NCBI RefSeq assembly: GCF_016650635.1
Contig: NZ_JAEKFI010000004.1
Span: 1-64,000, forward strand
Length of the DNA stretch: 64,000 nt
Direction: 5' to 3'
Source: Pseudomonas sp. TH43
GTDB lineage: Bacteria > Pseudomonadota > Gammaproteobacteria > Pseudomonadales > Pseudomonadaceae
The position numbers and the translations under genes are program-made. This document shows, one piece after another, positions 17,857 through 26,850 of this stretch (positions within the stretch are counted from its first letter, which is position 1; each line of letters opens with the position of its first letter). A model generated the notes under the pieces. It did not search any database. It saw only the letters and a program-made list of their open reading frames with translations, and was not told the origin of the DNA.

Positions 17857-18287
17857 CGCTCAATCTCCATGCCTGTCTGCTCGGCAATGAGGCGATCCAT
17901 AACCATCGGCACGAGTCGATTGAGCATCGGCTCGATGGTGCCGGCGAGCAGTTCAGGCCGGCGCTCGGCCTGGCTGGCGAGAACCTGCAACAGCAGATCA
18001 GGAAGAGCAGAGCCCAGAAGGGAAGAAACGGATTGGGTAATTGCGCCGGCAATTGAAGCCACAACCGGGCCATCGAGCAGAACAGGTACCGGACGAGACG
18101 GCTCGGCGCAGAAGCGCTGCGCCTCTAGGAAGCCCGCGATCTCTTCGTCTGTACGCTGGGACATGAGGGCATCGAGTACGCGGCCTTGAGCAACGTCCAA
18201 GCGTGCCGAAAGGCGCTCCAAGCGCACCGCTGCAACTTCATTCAGGTACTGGGTCGAAGTCTTTGCCCCAGCCTTTTTCCGCGCCAT
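17853..18287 (-). CDS. Putative relaxosome accessory protein (TrwA-like position)
   Basis: 144 aa. It starts with a basic stretch (ARKKAGAKTSTQYLN) and is followed by helices, with Ala/Leu/Val-rich segments in the second half (PVVASIAGAITQSVSSLLGSALP). It occupies the place that TrwA has in R388: first gene of the relaxase operon, next to the oriT region, ending 4 bases inside the relaxase start. A role in oriT binding with the relaxase is inferred from position. I do not see a clear ribbon-helix-helix. Confidence 0.65.
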   Translation of the reverse strand: MARKKAGAKTSTQYLNEVAAVRLERLSARLDVAQGRVLDALMSQRTDEEIAGFLEAQRFCAEPSRPVPVLLDGPVVASIAGAITQSVSSLLGSALPDLLLQVLASQAERRPELLAGTIEPMLNRLVPMVMDRLIAEQTGMEIER

Positions 18288-18630
18288 TTTCCTTTTCCCT
18301 TCTGAGAACGCTTCTCAGGTAGACGGCTTTAGCCGGCGTACCTTGCTTTTGCTTTGTTGGCTTTACGGCTTGGAGTCCGCGAACTGCGCGGAATCCGGGC
18401 CGACGCGAAGCACCCGAAGGGTGCAGATGTGTTATCAAATCGCTTTTATATACAAGCATTTCGCAGCTCTTTGTGCAAGTTTTGCTTGACTCGCATTAGT
18501 TTGCAACTATTCTAGACCTCAAGTGACTGACGTTTGCATCTTGTTTGCAACAAACAGCCACTTTAAGGCGAGCCCTTTGGTAGAGTTAACAATCAGTTTT
18601 CAACAAACTCAGAAACCCAAGGGGATCGCC
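18288..18630. promoter_or_regulatory. oriT: Probable oriT and divergent promoter region
   Basis: A 343-bp non-coding region between the divergent accessory-relaxase and stb-like operons, exactly where oriT lies in R388-type plasmids. Visible structure: a stem TGAGAA/TTCTCA at 18,303-18,317, a stem TCCGCG/CGCGGA at 18,376-18,392, and three GTTTGCA repeats at 18,499, 18,532 and 18,543. The first repeat lies within the spacer of a plus-strand promoter. I could not place the nick site. Confidence 0.65.
18486..18513 (+). promoter_or_regulatory. Promoter of the stb-like operon
   Basis: A -35 TTGACT (18,486-18,491) and -10 TATTCT (18,508-18,513) are separated by 16 bases. A GTTTGCA repeat sits within the spacer and two more lie downstream, an arrangement expected for repression by the first protein of the operon. 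This is a motif reading, not a measured promoter. Confidence 0.5.
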
Positions 18631-19206
18631 ATGTATGACCGACGCACAGACGCAGAGCGCGCCCGTGATGAGCAAGACGAGCTGGAGTGGATCCGGATGC
18701 AGCAGCAGGAGGCCGATCGGAAAACAGCGGCGTTGAAAGCCGAGCTGGAGCGTATGAAGGCTGCCGCCGAATCTGGTAGCGGCCAGAAGAACGTGAGAGG
18801 GAGTGTCACCAAGGCCTTGTTGCCACGAATCGAAATCTTGCGTGAGGCAACCCGCCTGGGTACTCCGATTACCCAGCAACAAGAAATGCTGGAAAGGGCA
18901 GGAATCGTTGTCAGCTACAACAGCCTGCGCAAATTCATACAGAAATTTCTGGCCCGCGAGTATCGAGAATTCTTGGCAAACGTCCGCACAACAGGTGCCG
19001 ACCCTGATTTAGGGCGGGAACTACACCCTGACGTGATAAGCAAGAACACCCCTGATGTGGGTTTAACGCCTCCAGCAAAGGCTGAGAGAAACACTAAAGA
19101 AGTCAAACCTGCCGAGTCGTCAGCAAAGAAACCACCTCTTACCCCTGGTGATCTCCGAGCGATGACAGGTCAACTTGACCCAGATAAGTACCGGACCGAC
19201 GAGTAG
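18631..19206 (+). CDS. StbA-like/plasmid DNA-binding protein
   Basis: 191 aa from the ATG at 18631 (AAGGGGATC upstream); an upstream start at 18523 would include the repeats and is unlikely. Residues 15-50 are a charged coiled coil. Residues 58-112 look like a helix-turn-helix domain (LPRIEILREATRLGTPITQQQEMLERAGIVVS broken by SYNSLRKFIQ). The C-terminal third is Pro/Lys rich and disordered. First gene of the operon that also encodes the Stb-type ATPase. By position it corresponds to StbA, which binds repeats beside oriT and guides plasmid location. Sequence identity with StbA is not something I can check. Confidence 0.65.
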   Translation: MYDRRTDAERARDEQDELEWIRMQQQEADRKTAALKAELERMKAAAESGSGQKNVRGSVTKALLPRIEILREATRLGTPITQQQEMLERAGIVVSYNSLRKFIQKFLAREYREFLANVRTTGADPDLGRELHPDVISKNTPDVGLTPPAKAERNTKEVKPAESSAKKPPLTPGDLRAMTGQLDPDKYRTDE

Positions 19207-19234
19207 TCGGGACAATAACGAAAGGAAGAGAAAA

Positions 19235-19957
19235 ATGCGCGTAGCACTCGTCAACCTTGGCGGCAACCAAGGTAAGACCACCCTCTCAGTAAACCTGTTC
19301 GCGCCGCGTATGCCGGAAGCGAAGATCTTGGCAGTAGAAACGATCAACGCCGCGGGTGGTGATCTTGGCGCTGCCGTTGAGCAACTGAAGGGCGAGCAGT
19401 TCGCCCGGATCTATGCGGAACTTGCTTCCGCCGACGATTTGATTCTGGATGTTGGCGCATCGAACATCGAAGATTTCCTGGTCGGCCTTTCCCGTTTCGA
19501 GGATGGCCACGATGAAATCGATCTGTTCGTCATCCCCTGCACTTCTGATACCAAGGAACGCACTGAGGCCATGAAAACGGCCCACATGCTCAGCGCTCTC
19601 GGTGTTCCTCCGGAAAAAATTCAGTTCGTGTTCAACCGCGTCGTTGATGGCGTCGAGGCTGAGTTTGCGGATGTGCTGAACTTCGCGAAGAAAAGCGGTG
19701 TGGCGTTTGCCAATCCGGCATGCGTTGTCCCTGAGTCGGAGCTTTTCGCCCTGCTCTCGGATAAGAAAATGAACATCGTCCAAGCACTGAGTGATATCAC
19801 CGATTACAAGGCCGAGTTGAAGGCAGCAACTCGCTCCGACGATAAGAAGGCTTGGCGTCGTGCCATGGACATGCTGGCCATCACCAAGCAGTCCAAATCG
19901 ATGGATCGACAGTTGCAGCATGTTTTCGAACTGCTGACTTCGACGGTTGGGGCCTGA
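19235..19957 (+). CDS. stbB: StbB-like ParA-family ATPase
   Basis: 240 aa from the ATG at 19235, with AAAGGAAGAG upstream. The N-terminus has a deviant Walker motif (VNLGGNQGKTTLSVNL) typical of StbB of IncW plasmids, which differs from classical ParA by lacking the KGGVGK form, and LILDVGASNIEDFL follows as the Walker B-like part. StbB helps plasmid transfer and location in R388 opposing StbA. The gene is followed after 2 bases by the next gene, so they are a co-translated unit. No cognate ParB is present. Confidence 0.85.
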   Translation: MRVALVNLGGNQGKTTLSVNLFAPRMPEAKILAVETINAAGGDLGAAVEQLKGEQFARIYAELASADDLILDVGASNIEDFLVGLSRFEDGHDEIDLFVIPCTSDTKERTEAMKTAHMLSALGVPPEKIQFVFNRVVDGVEAEFADVLNFAKKSGVAFANPACVVPESELFALLSDKKMNIVQALSDITDYKAELKAATRSDDKKAWRRAMDMLAITKQSKSMDRQLQHVFELLTSTVGA

Positions 19958-19959
19958 CG

Positions 19960-20724
19960 ATGAGTGCGCTCCCGATGAATGTCAGCGAAGCTGCTCTCAC
20001 ACGGGAGCAACTGATGCTGCGCGAGCTCTTCCGCGATCACTTCGAGTTGGCTGATCGTTTCGAGGCAACAGCAAATCAGATGGCAGCCGTCGATCGATCC
20101 CTGCACGGCTCTGGCGAGCAGAAGGGAATTGCCGAGTTACTGCTCGATGCTGCAGAAAATATCCGTGGCGCAGCATCATCAATCGACACCATGAACTTGG
20201 ATGGCTTCTCGCGAGCGCTCGACTCCCTCAGCCGGCAGATCGCTGGTCTACCAGGTCGTTTGCTCAAGCCGGCCGATGAGATCGACTTCCGAGCCTCACT
20301 GCGCGAGGGGATTGCTCAGGTGCTAGCTGATGCGATCATCGATGCAAAGCTTCAAGTTGAGCAGGAAGCGATTGAGGTCGCCATCAATGACCTAACTGGG
20401 CGCGTTAAAGCGGCGATGGCGCAGCTAGGCGAGAGCTCTGCTAACTACTTCGCAGAGCGCAACCAACTGCGTGGCCAACTCGACACAGAGAAAGTTAAAT
20501 CGACTGCACTGACAGAGCGACTGACGTACTTCGAACAGAACAAAGACAAGGCCTTTCGCCAGATGACCGCCGACTTTGCCGCCGCGAGTCAGCGAGCGAG
20601 TAAGACTCGCTTGATCGACTTTTGCGCAGGCCTGGTGATCGGCGTCGTCGTTTCGCTCAGCGTCCTGGTGCCGATGGCCAGCCAACACCTCAACCAACAA
20701 ACCCACACCAACCAACAGCGCTAG
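19960..20724 (+). CDS. StbC-position membrane-anchored coiled-coil protein
   Basis: 254 aa from the ATG at 19960, two bases after the stbB-like stop. Most of the chain is helical with a coiled-coil stretch (SANYFAERNQLRGQLDTEK). A single membrane segment lies near the C-terminus (LIDFCAGLVIGVVVSLSVLV), leaving a short Gln/His/Thr-rich tail. It stands where StbC lies in R388, but StbC function is unknown and the similarity here is only positional. Confidence 0.7.
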   Translation: MSALPMNVSEAALTREQLMLRELFRDHFELADRFEATANQMAAVDRSLHGSGEQKGIAELLLDAAENIRGAASSIDTMNLDGFSRALDSLSRQIAGLPGRLLKPADEIDFRASLREGIAQVLADAIIDAKLQVEQEAIEVAINDLTGRVKAAMAQLGESSANYFAERNQLRGQLDTEKVKSTALTERLTYFEQNKDKAFRQMTADFAAASQRASKTRLIDFCAGLVIGVVVSLSVLVPMASQHLNQQTHTNQQR

Positions 20725-20756
20725 CGCGCAACCACTACTACTGACGGAGAAGTCGC

Positions 20757-21092
20757 ATGTCTAACCATAGCGATGATGGGGATTTTCGTGCCCGAAAAAA
20801 GAAGGTGAGCCTGCTCGGCAGTGACGCGGAGGCTTTTATCCGTGCACGACACGAGGAGCGCGAAGAGTTCAAACGCCTTGAGGGACGGGACCTTGATGGT
20901 CTGGAAAAACTGGCCAAGGATCCGCGCATGGAAGAACTGCATAAGCAACATCAGCAGCGGGACAACGCTCCAACATCCCAGGCCGAGCAGCGCAAAGATG
21001 CCCAGGAGGTGGTCCAGGATGAGCAAAAAAAGCTGACTGATCAGCAGGTCAATCAGGAAAAACAGGGCGAACACGCCAGGAGATCAATGTAA
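20757..21092 (+). CDS. Hypothetical charged helical protein, 111 aa
   Basis: Glu/Lys/Gln/Arg-rich throughout, with a coiled-coil-like second half (QEVVQDEQKKLTDQQVNQEK). Its stop overlaps the next start by one base (TAATG). No family is recognised. By position it may belong to the transfer operon. Confidence 0.65.
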   Translation: MSNHSDDGDFRARKKKVSLLGSDAEAFIRARHEEREEFKRLEGRDLDGLEKLAKDPRMEELHKQHQQRDNAPTSQAEQRKDAQEVVQDEQKKLTDQQVNQEKQGEHARRSM

Positions 21093-21586
21093 TGGACAAC
21101 AGAACCCTCATTGCAGCATCGGCACTGGTCGCAGTGTTCACGGGCCAAGTGGGCGCTTGCCCTCTTGAAGATTGCCTACCTGGATTGAGCGAGCCTCAGT
21201 TTCAGTCTCGTGACCAAGACATGCTCGGTTTGTATGACCTGAAGCAGTCCGGCCAAGCGGCAATGCACGTTGGATTAATCGCCGCTGATTTCAGGATCGC
21301 ACTGCTCGAAACGGAGAATCGCGCTCTTCGTCTGGCCTTGGCAACTGGCACTCCACCTGACGTCAGCAGCCTGAAGTTTTATCCGAGCCTGAACAGTTTT
21401 CTAGATGCAATGAAATCGGACCTGATTCAGACAGAAACAACTGGCCGGATGCCGCAATTGCGTCATTTTGAGCAACGGGTCCGCAATGCGGACACCCGAG
21501 CAAAAATTGCTGATGCATCGCGGGCGCTGGTAATCGAGAGCGCTCAAATTGCTGCGGCGGCGAACGAAACTAAGCAAGCGAAGTGA
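21092..21586 (+). CDS. Putative exported protein, 164 aa
   Basis: The first 22 residues form a signal peptide (LIAASALVAVFTGQVGA) that would be cleaved near Ala22, followed by CPLEDC, a Cys pair. The rest is predominantly helical. It is coupled to the previous gene by a TAATG overlap and is followed after 76 bases by the coupling-protein gene. No family is recognised. Periplasmic location near the transfer channel is inferred. Confidence 0.65.
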   Translation: MDNRTLIAASALVAVFTGQVGACPLEDCLPGLSEPQFQSRDQDMLGLYDLKQSGQAAMHVGLIAADFRIALLETENRALRLALATGTPPDVSSLKFYPSLNSFLDAMKSDLIQTETTGRMPQLRHFEQRVRNADTRAKIADASRALVIESAQIAAAANETKQAK

Positions 21587-21662
21587 AAGGGTGGCTCACC
21601 TGAGCGGCAACTCAGGTGAGCCGGTTTCGCGGCAGGAAAAACCCACGAAAGGAAGAAATTGT

Positions 21663-24194
21663 ATGGTAACGCAATTCCGTAATTACATGGAAAATCTGCT
21701 TCTCTGGTTCACAGATCCTGAGGCAGCCAAGCGCGCCTGGCGCGAGTGGCGCACCACGGCGCTCCGTACGGCACTGGCACCACAACTCAGCACCGATACT
21801 TTCGGCTGGCCGGTTGAGCAAATCATTCATGATGATGTGATCGACCCCATCCCCGCCGATCGTGCGGCGATCACGCGTCGAGCGTATTACGGCCGTGCGG
21901 CGTATCACTCCGGCGCTCGTTTGCAGAAGCGCATGCGCGCTCGCAACTTCGTAATCAGCATAGTGTCGTTCCTGGTGGTGTGCGCCACAGCCTACCTACT
22001 CGGTCGCAACGGTTCCAGCCTCGCCTGGCAGTGGGGTTCGACAGCTGCCGGTGCCTGCATGGTCATCGCTGGCATCTACCTCTTCGGTTGCGCTCGTGGG
22101 CTAACGGCTGATAGCTGGCATCTCATTCTTCCTGCCGGCCCGTTGCTCACCGAGGAGGAGATCGAGGACGTTAAAGAATTCGGCGCTCGAGTACTGCTGC
22201 GTGTGACACCACCCCAAACGCCTTCTGACCTGGTGGGCTCGTACCGGGCTTGGACTTATGATCGTGACGGCAACCCGGTCGACGGCCAGATTGTTCCTGA
22301 CGATCTGTCGGTTTCATATCTGCGCAAAGCGGCGGTCGATGAGTCGGTCCCGATGGCTGTTGCGGGGATTGCGTTCTCTATGGCCGGCGCGTTCGTGGCC
22401 ACCGACTCAATTAGCTGGTTCTTCGCCCCCATTGTTGCGGGTGCCGCTGCTGTCTGGTCGCTTCTTTCGATTTTCGATTTGAGCTCAATTGCAAAAACTC
22501 GCGCTGCTGCAGCTCGTGAAGCGCTAGCCGTCAGCGCATACCCGAAGCTCATCGAGCAGGAAGGAAAGTCTAAATTTTCGGACTTTGATCGCGCTCTTGA
22601 CGAACAGATTGAACGAGCCATTTCGGAACAATCGCCGTTCATCCAGCTAGGAACCTCAACCGATTTGTTTGCCGAACGCCGTGATCCATTCAGCCCGGCA
22701 AAAGCCGGCGTGCCGTTCGGAATGACTGTCGCAGACCTATCCACTCACCTGTTAATTGTGGGCCTCACAGGTACAGGTAAAACGGCGGCTTGCATTCGCC
22801 CCGTTGTCTGGCAATGGCAAGCAGCGAAAGCTGGAGGTCTGCTTGTACTCGATGGCAAAGGTCAACTGCCGACTGAGTTGATGGATCTCCCGGGCTTCCA
22901 AGTAATCAGCCCAGGCAATGCCTCGTTCAACGCTATCCAGAATCTGCGCCCAGATGAAGTTGCCGACACACTGTTCAAGTTGTTTTCGTCGGACAAAGGC
23001 AATGCTGGCGACGTGTCCGGCAACGAATGGGAGCAGTTCGCAAGAGAGTTGCTGCGCAGCGCCGCAAAAGTTCTGGCCCTGCTGAATGCTCTGGAGCCGA
23101 CAGAGTGGCCCTGGACGCTGGGTTCGATCTACAGACTCGCGTTCGAGCCTGGCGGCCGTGAGCGTGCAAAAGTAATTATTGAAGAAGGCAGTGCCTGTGG
23201 CCACCTTATGCCGGGGCATGTGCGACGTGCCTACAATGGTTTCATGGTGCGCCACATTGAAAAAGCCGATGAGACTCGATCGAGCATCGAACTCAACCTT
23301 GAAACCTGGCTCGGTACTCTGATCAACGACCAAGATCTGGGTGCGTGGGCTGATACAGAGGAAGGCATCGAGATCGAGGACTGCCTGTACGGCGCGATGT
23401 TGGGGCTGGCTCTGCCAGATACTCAAACTGGCGTTGCCATCTCTGCCCTGGCCAAGCGCCGCTTTTACTCGGCGATCAAACGCCGCGGCGATGGCTGGAA
23501 AGCTGATGGCCAGACAGCTGTCTTGCTGGTTGTCGATGAGGCTCAGGACCTGGTGTCACATGAAGAATTGGCGATTTTACCCAAGGCTCGCAGCCTCGGT
23601 CTCTGTGCGGTCTACTCGACTCAGGGCCTAGATGGGCTCCAGGTCGCGCTGAAAGATGAACAGGCCACCATCATGCTTCTCGACCAGTTCCGTTCGATTG
23701 TGAGCGCGCAGATCGGCTCTGACATGACTCTCGCTTATGTGTCGAAACGAATTGGCGCCTCGCCCCGGGTTGTATTCTCTGAAGTCGCCGCTAACACCAC
23801 TGATCCGGTTGCTACGGCGAACTCGTACGGCGTAAACGCTGGTGGCTATTCAGCTGGCACCTTAGCCGCCCGCGCGCAAACCTCGGACGAAATGCTGAAA
23901 CTCAGCAGGTCCTATGGTCACGTTGGCCAGGCCATTCAAACCATGTCCGAACTTGCAAAGAAATTCGGTGCCGAGCAGGCTTGGCAGCAACTCCCAGCAG
24001 TAATTCGTCGCGAGCGCCCTGCAGGCAGCGTCAAGATCGGCGAAATCCCTCTCGTCGCCGTCGACGAGATCCACTCTCTCACCATGAATAAATTCACCGC
24101 TCTGGCAGCGATCAATCGCTGCGGGACCATCCGCCGTTCCCAGATCCGCCTGATCCCAATGTTTAAGTTTCCGACGGAGGAGAAAGCAGCATGA
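21663..24194 (+). CDS. Type IV coupling protein (TraD/VirD4/TrwB family)
   Basis: 843 aa from the ATG at 21663, with AAAGGAAG upstream; the frame extends 38 codons earlier but that part overlaps the preceding gene. Two transmembrane segments lie near residues 95-150 (SIVSFLVVCATAYLLG and ACMVIAGIYLFG), another hydrophobic pair near 240-275 (VAGIAFSMAGAFV, PIVAGAAAVWSLL). The ATPase has Walker A GLTGTGKT at about 367-374 and Walker B LLVVDEAQDL near 620. These proteins hand the relaxase-DNA complex to the type IV secretion channel. It overlaps the next gene by 4 bases. The family is clear; which channel it serves is not. Confidence 0.92.
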   Translation: MVTQFRNYMENLLLWFTDPEAAKRAWREWRTTALRTALAPQLSTDTFGWPVEQIIHDDVIDPIPADRAAITRRAYYGRAAYHSGARLQKRMRARNFVISIVSFLVVCATAYLLGRNGSSLAWQWGSTAAGACMVIAGIYLFGCARGLTADSWHLILPAGPLLTEEEIEDVKEFGARVLLRVTPPQTPSDLVGSYRAWTYDRDGNPVDGQIVPDDLSVSYLRKAAVDESVPMAVAGIAFSMAGAFVATDSISWFFAPIVAGAAAVWSLLSIFDLSSIAKTRAAAAREALAVSAYPKLIEQEGKSKFSDFDRALDEQIERAISEQSPFIQLGTSTDLFAERRDPFSPAKAGVPFGMTVADLSTHLLIVGLTGTGKTAACIRPVVWQWQAAKAGGLLVLDGKGQLPTELMDLPGFQVISPGNASFNAIQNLRPDEVADTLFKLFSSDKGNAGDVSGNEWEQFARELLRSAAKVLALLNALEPTEWPWTLGSIYRLAFEPGGRERAKVIIEEGSACGHLMPGHVRRAYNGFMVRHIEKADETRSSIELNLETWLGTLINDQDLGAWADTEEGIEIEDCLYGAMLGLALPDTQTGVAISALAKRRFYSAIKRRGDGWKADGQTAVLLVVDEAQDLVSHEELAILPKARSLGLCAVYSTQGLDGLQVALKDEQATIMLLDQFRSIVSAQIGSDMTLAYVSKRIGASPRVVFSEVAANTTDPVATANSYGVNAGGYSAGTLAARAQTSDEMLKLSRSYGHVGQAIQTMSELAKKFGAEQAWQQLPAVIRRERPAGSVKIGEIPLVAVDEIHSLTMNKFTALAAINRCGTIRRSQIRLIPMFKFPTEEKAA

Positions 24195-25027
24195 ACAACC
24201 AATCCACTCATCTGCTGGCCCAACACGGTGAACTCCTTCAAGTCGGATCCGTAACGACGGCAAGCGCACAAGGTGTTAAATCGGGGCTGGTCCTGAAGGC
24301 AATGGGGGCTGCGATCATGTGCATCGTAGTTGCTGCCGGCGCAGGCCAATTCACCCAAAGTATTCGTGAGGAAGCCGCTCGCGTTGCTGCAGCGGAAAAG
24401 GCTGCAGCAGCTCACAAGACGGAAGAAGTGCGAATCGCCGCGGCGCAGGTTGCCGGTCTGAAGAGGCGTATGACTGCAATGCAAACGCAGATCAGCACTC
24501 AACGGGATAACCTGCTTACCGACCTCCGGGGAATTATCGTCGCAGCGGAAAAGCACTCTGATGTTGCCGAAATGCTTCGCCACTATCCAGCGCCGTACAA
24601 GCCTCTTCAGGCCATCGATCCGGCAATGTTTGAAAGTTTCCTAGAGACCGACCGCCAAAGCTGGGTTGCCTCGGGGACTAGTCCCCAGCTTGAGCAGCAC
24701 TATCAGTCTGAGCTAGCGAAGCTGAAACGGGCCGAGGAATACTTGAAGAACTTCGAGCAGGCTGTGAACCTGATCGACCGCGGCCAACCGTTGCCTGCCT
24801 GGATGGGGTATGAACGCTTTGCCATTGGCCCCAAGGCAAAGCCTCGGGAGGTGGAAGCCTCCGTAGCGCCGGCGCCTGAAGCTCCTCGCTACGCACCAAG
24901 CGTCGACGCCGCTCCGGAGCCGGTCATGCCGCTGGATACTCCTGCGGCGCAAAAACAGGCGCCGGTGTTGAAGCCGCGCACCGCGGCGACCGGCGAATCC
25001 GGAAAGGTTCAAGTGCTGGATTGGTAG
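24191..25027 (+). CDS. Membrane-anchored transfer-operon protein, 278 aa
   Basis: Starts 4 bases inside the coupling-protein gene. One transmembrane segment (residues 34-50, VLKAMGAAIMCIVVAAGAG) is followed by an Ala/Glu/Lys coiled-coil stretch and a helical body; the last 60 residues are Pro/Ala-rich and disordered. Topology and position fit a periplasmic or inner-membrane accessory of conjugation, but I recognise no family. Confidence 0.65.
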   Translation: MNNQSTHLLAQHGELLQVGSVTTASAQGVKSGLVLKAMGAAIMCIVVAAGAGQFTQSIREEAARVAAAEKAAAAHKTEEVRIAAAQVAGLKRRMTAMQTQISTQRDNLLTDLRGIIVAAEKHSDVAEMLRHYPAPYKPLQAIDPAMFESFLETDRQSWVASGTSPQLEQHYQSELAKLKRAEEYLKNFEQAVNLIDRGQPLPAWMGYERFAIGPKAKPREVEASVAPAPEAPRYAPSVDAAPEPVMPLDTPAAQKQAPVLKPRTAATGESGKVQVLDW

Positions 25028-25051
25028 CCTGCTCGGCTCGTGCCCATAGAA

Positions 25052-25071
25052 AACCCGGCCTCGGCCGGGTT
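25052..25071 (+). terminator. Rho-independent terminator of the transfer operon
   Basis: A perfect inverted repeat, AACCCGGCC, TC, GGCCGGGTT, followed by CCTTTTG, lies 24 bases after the stop of the last gene of the plus-strand operon. Confidence 0.85.
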
Positions 25072-25138
25072 CCTTTTGCCCGCTCTCGGGCGTGAGCCCT
25101 GAAGGGTTGGCGTGCCCGCATAACCTACTGTGAAAATT

Positions 25139-25561
25139 TCAAGATCTAACAATCTCTGAAATGGTGGGCTGCTGTACCCCATACTGGCGAGCCAGCTGGG
25201 CTTGGGTGTACAAACCAGAAGCATAAAGCCCTCGAATCTGGTTCTTCTCTTCCTCAGTCAACTTGGCATTGCCATGACTTGGCAAAATTGCCTCAGTGCG
25301 AGCAAGCGCTCGACCTAATTCAGCCTTAAGCCGCTGTGCTTCAAGAAATTGCTCAGCGACCTCTACGGCAGTTTGCTGATTTGTCGAACTGAAGCCCTGC
25401 TGCAATAAGCTTCTTTCTATGTGCTGAATTCCTTGAGTTAAATCATCAATACCACGCCGGGTTGACGCCACAGCAGCCCGTGAAAGATGTTGGCTCGTTA
25501 CAGTCAGGACCTGTTCGCTTTCGCCATCGACTGAATCGTTCGGGTTTAAAGGGGACCCCAT
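25139..25561 (-). CDS. Helix-turn-helix protein, 140 aa
   Basis: The C-terminal 45 residues (LTEEEKNQIRGLYASGLYTQAQLARQYGVQQPTISEIVRS, read in pieces) form a resolvase/sigma-type helix-turn-helix. The N-terminal 95 residues are a long helical region with Gln/Ser-rich linkers. The likely role is regulation or DNA binding. It is convergent with the transfer operon, whose terminator lies between. Confidence 0.75.
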   Translation of the reverse strand: MGSPLNPNDSVDGESEQVLTVTSQHLSRAAVASTRRGIDDLTQGIQHIERSLLQQGFSSTNQQTAVEVAEQFLEAQRLKAELGRALARTEAILPSHGNAKLTEEEKNQIRGLYASGLYTQAQLARQYGVQQPTISEIVRS

Positions 25562-25660
25562 AATGCACCTTTTATAGATATTTATATTAACAATATAGGA
25601 AATATAAGTATAAATTGCATGAAGGTCAACGCGTTTTTGGCGGGCCCGTCCCGTACTGCG

Positions 25661-26170
25661 CTAGGGGGCTAGTTTTTTGTCCCCTTGCATCTCCTCGATT
25701 GCGAATCTGCTCAGTAGCTGGGCCATCTGCTCCTGGTACTCGCTGTACTCGTCCAGGAGCACTGGGTCGCCGGCTAACCCTGGTAAATAATCAGACCCGT
25801 ACTCAGCCGCAAGAGCACCTTGAAGCATCCAGTCCAGATACAAGGGGCGCAGCACCCTCTCAGCCAGCCCGGGTTTGCCGTGCGCCCAATAGAATCGATG
25901 CTCAGGGGTAGAGACGAAAGCGCAACCTTTCGCCCATGCAACATAGTCAACTTCCCAGTAAATTCCGATCGCATCAAGGTGGATCGCGAACCAAAGTGAA
26001 CCACTGGGTTCTTTCGATGCCTTGGCTCTCCAGGATTGCAGGTAGGCGTTGCAGGCCAGGCCGACGAACGCAGAGCCTGGATAGTAAGCCATACGATCAC
26101 ACCCGATCTGCAGGACGGGAACGGAGTTAATGATGTGATTGAGGAGCAGATCATTCAGGTGAGGTTTCAT
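25661..26170 (-). CDS. Hypothetical protein, 169 aa
   Basis: The chain is Trp/Tyr-rich with hydrophobic strands (GSLWFAIHLDAIGIYWEVDYVAWAKG in part) and looks like a soluble alpha/beta domain. No signal or membrane segment, no catalytic motif. The strong aromatic content is unusual but no family comes to mind. It is divergent to the 26,267 gene, with about 96 bases between. Confidence 0.55.
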   Translation of the reverse strand: MKPHLNDLLLNHIINSVPVLQIGCDRMAYYPGSAFVGLACNAYLQSWRAKASKEPSGSLWFAIHLDAIGIYWEVDYVAWAKGCAFVSTPEHRFYWAHGKPGLAERVLRPLYLDWMLQGALAAEYGSDYLPGLAGDPVLLDEYSEYQEQMAQLLSRFAIEEMQGDKKLAP

Positions 26171-26266
26171 GATTTGGATGCTACCGACCTACCCCCCTCG
26201 CCTCAATTCCCAGCAGGTTTGAAAATTACCGATAAAATACGTTATCACCAATTAAGGACGCCCCTC

Positions 26267-26629
26267 ATGCGTTTAGGAATCAGCACTGGATTTGATCAAC
26301 GCTACGACTGCCGGACCTGTGAAGTGGAGGACATGGATCGAGAAAATCTGGATCGCCGTACTTGGCGCTGCAAAACCTGCAGTGAACCCGTTTGGGTTCA
26401 CCTGGCGAATGAAGCCGGTGATTCACAACTGGTGGAGCGCCACCCGGCCTGCGAGCTCGATACCCGCGACTACATTGTCCTGGAGCATGACATTTCACAG
26501 GGGTTGTTTGAGGTGAAGGACTCGAAACCGGCAATGGGCAAGGGCAACAAATGGTATTTGGCAATTGAAAAGAACGGCTACGACATCGTTGAGCGTGACA
26601 AGTACTACAACTGCATGCCTAGGGGATAG
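26267..26629 (+). CDS. Small zinc-binding protein, 120 aa
   Basis: Starts at the ATG of 26267, preceded by AAGGA. Cys pairs CRTC (residues 16-19) and CKTC (35-38) suggest a zinc ribbon at the N-terminus. The C-terminal half has a repeating pattern of Lys/Tyr (NKWYLAIEKNGYDIVERDKYYN). The gene is monocistronic by layout. The family is unknown. Confidence 0.6.
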   Translation: MRLGISTGFDQRYDCRTCEVEDMDRENLDRRTWRCKTCSEPVWVHLANEAGDSQLVERHPACELDTRDYIVLEHDISQGLFEVKDSKPAMGKGNKWYLAIEKNGYDIVERDKYYNCMPRG

Positions 26630-26694
26630 CTTGCGCTTGCTGGGGATCATGTCGTGACAGCACCGTGTGGGAATCAACCCATACGGAGTTTCCT

Positions 26695-26850
26695 ATGTAC
26701 GACCTCAATGTTTGCCTGGACTGCGGCTTGCCCTTCGAGCCAGTGGAATGGACAGAAGACCTCTCTGGTATCGGTGACGACACTGCCTATTGGGTGACCT
26801 TTGTAGACGATGAGGTGTGCCAGTGCGCCACTGAGGATAACGATGACTGA
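26695..26850 (+). CDS. Small hypothetical protein, 51 aa
   Basis: The ATG at 26695 has CGGAG before it. Cys pair CLDCG at the start and CQC near the end suggest a small metal-binding fold. Its last 8 bases overlap the next gene, which supports that both are translated. No family is recognised. Confidence 0.6.
   Translation: MYDLNVCLDCGLPFEPVEWTEDLSGIGDDTAYWVTFVDDEVCQCATEDNDD

Noticed and set aside
19286..19921. A 211-aa frame antisense to the stbB-like gene
   Set aside because: Mirror of a well-supported ATPase frame.
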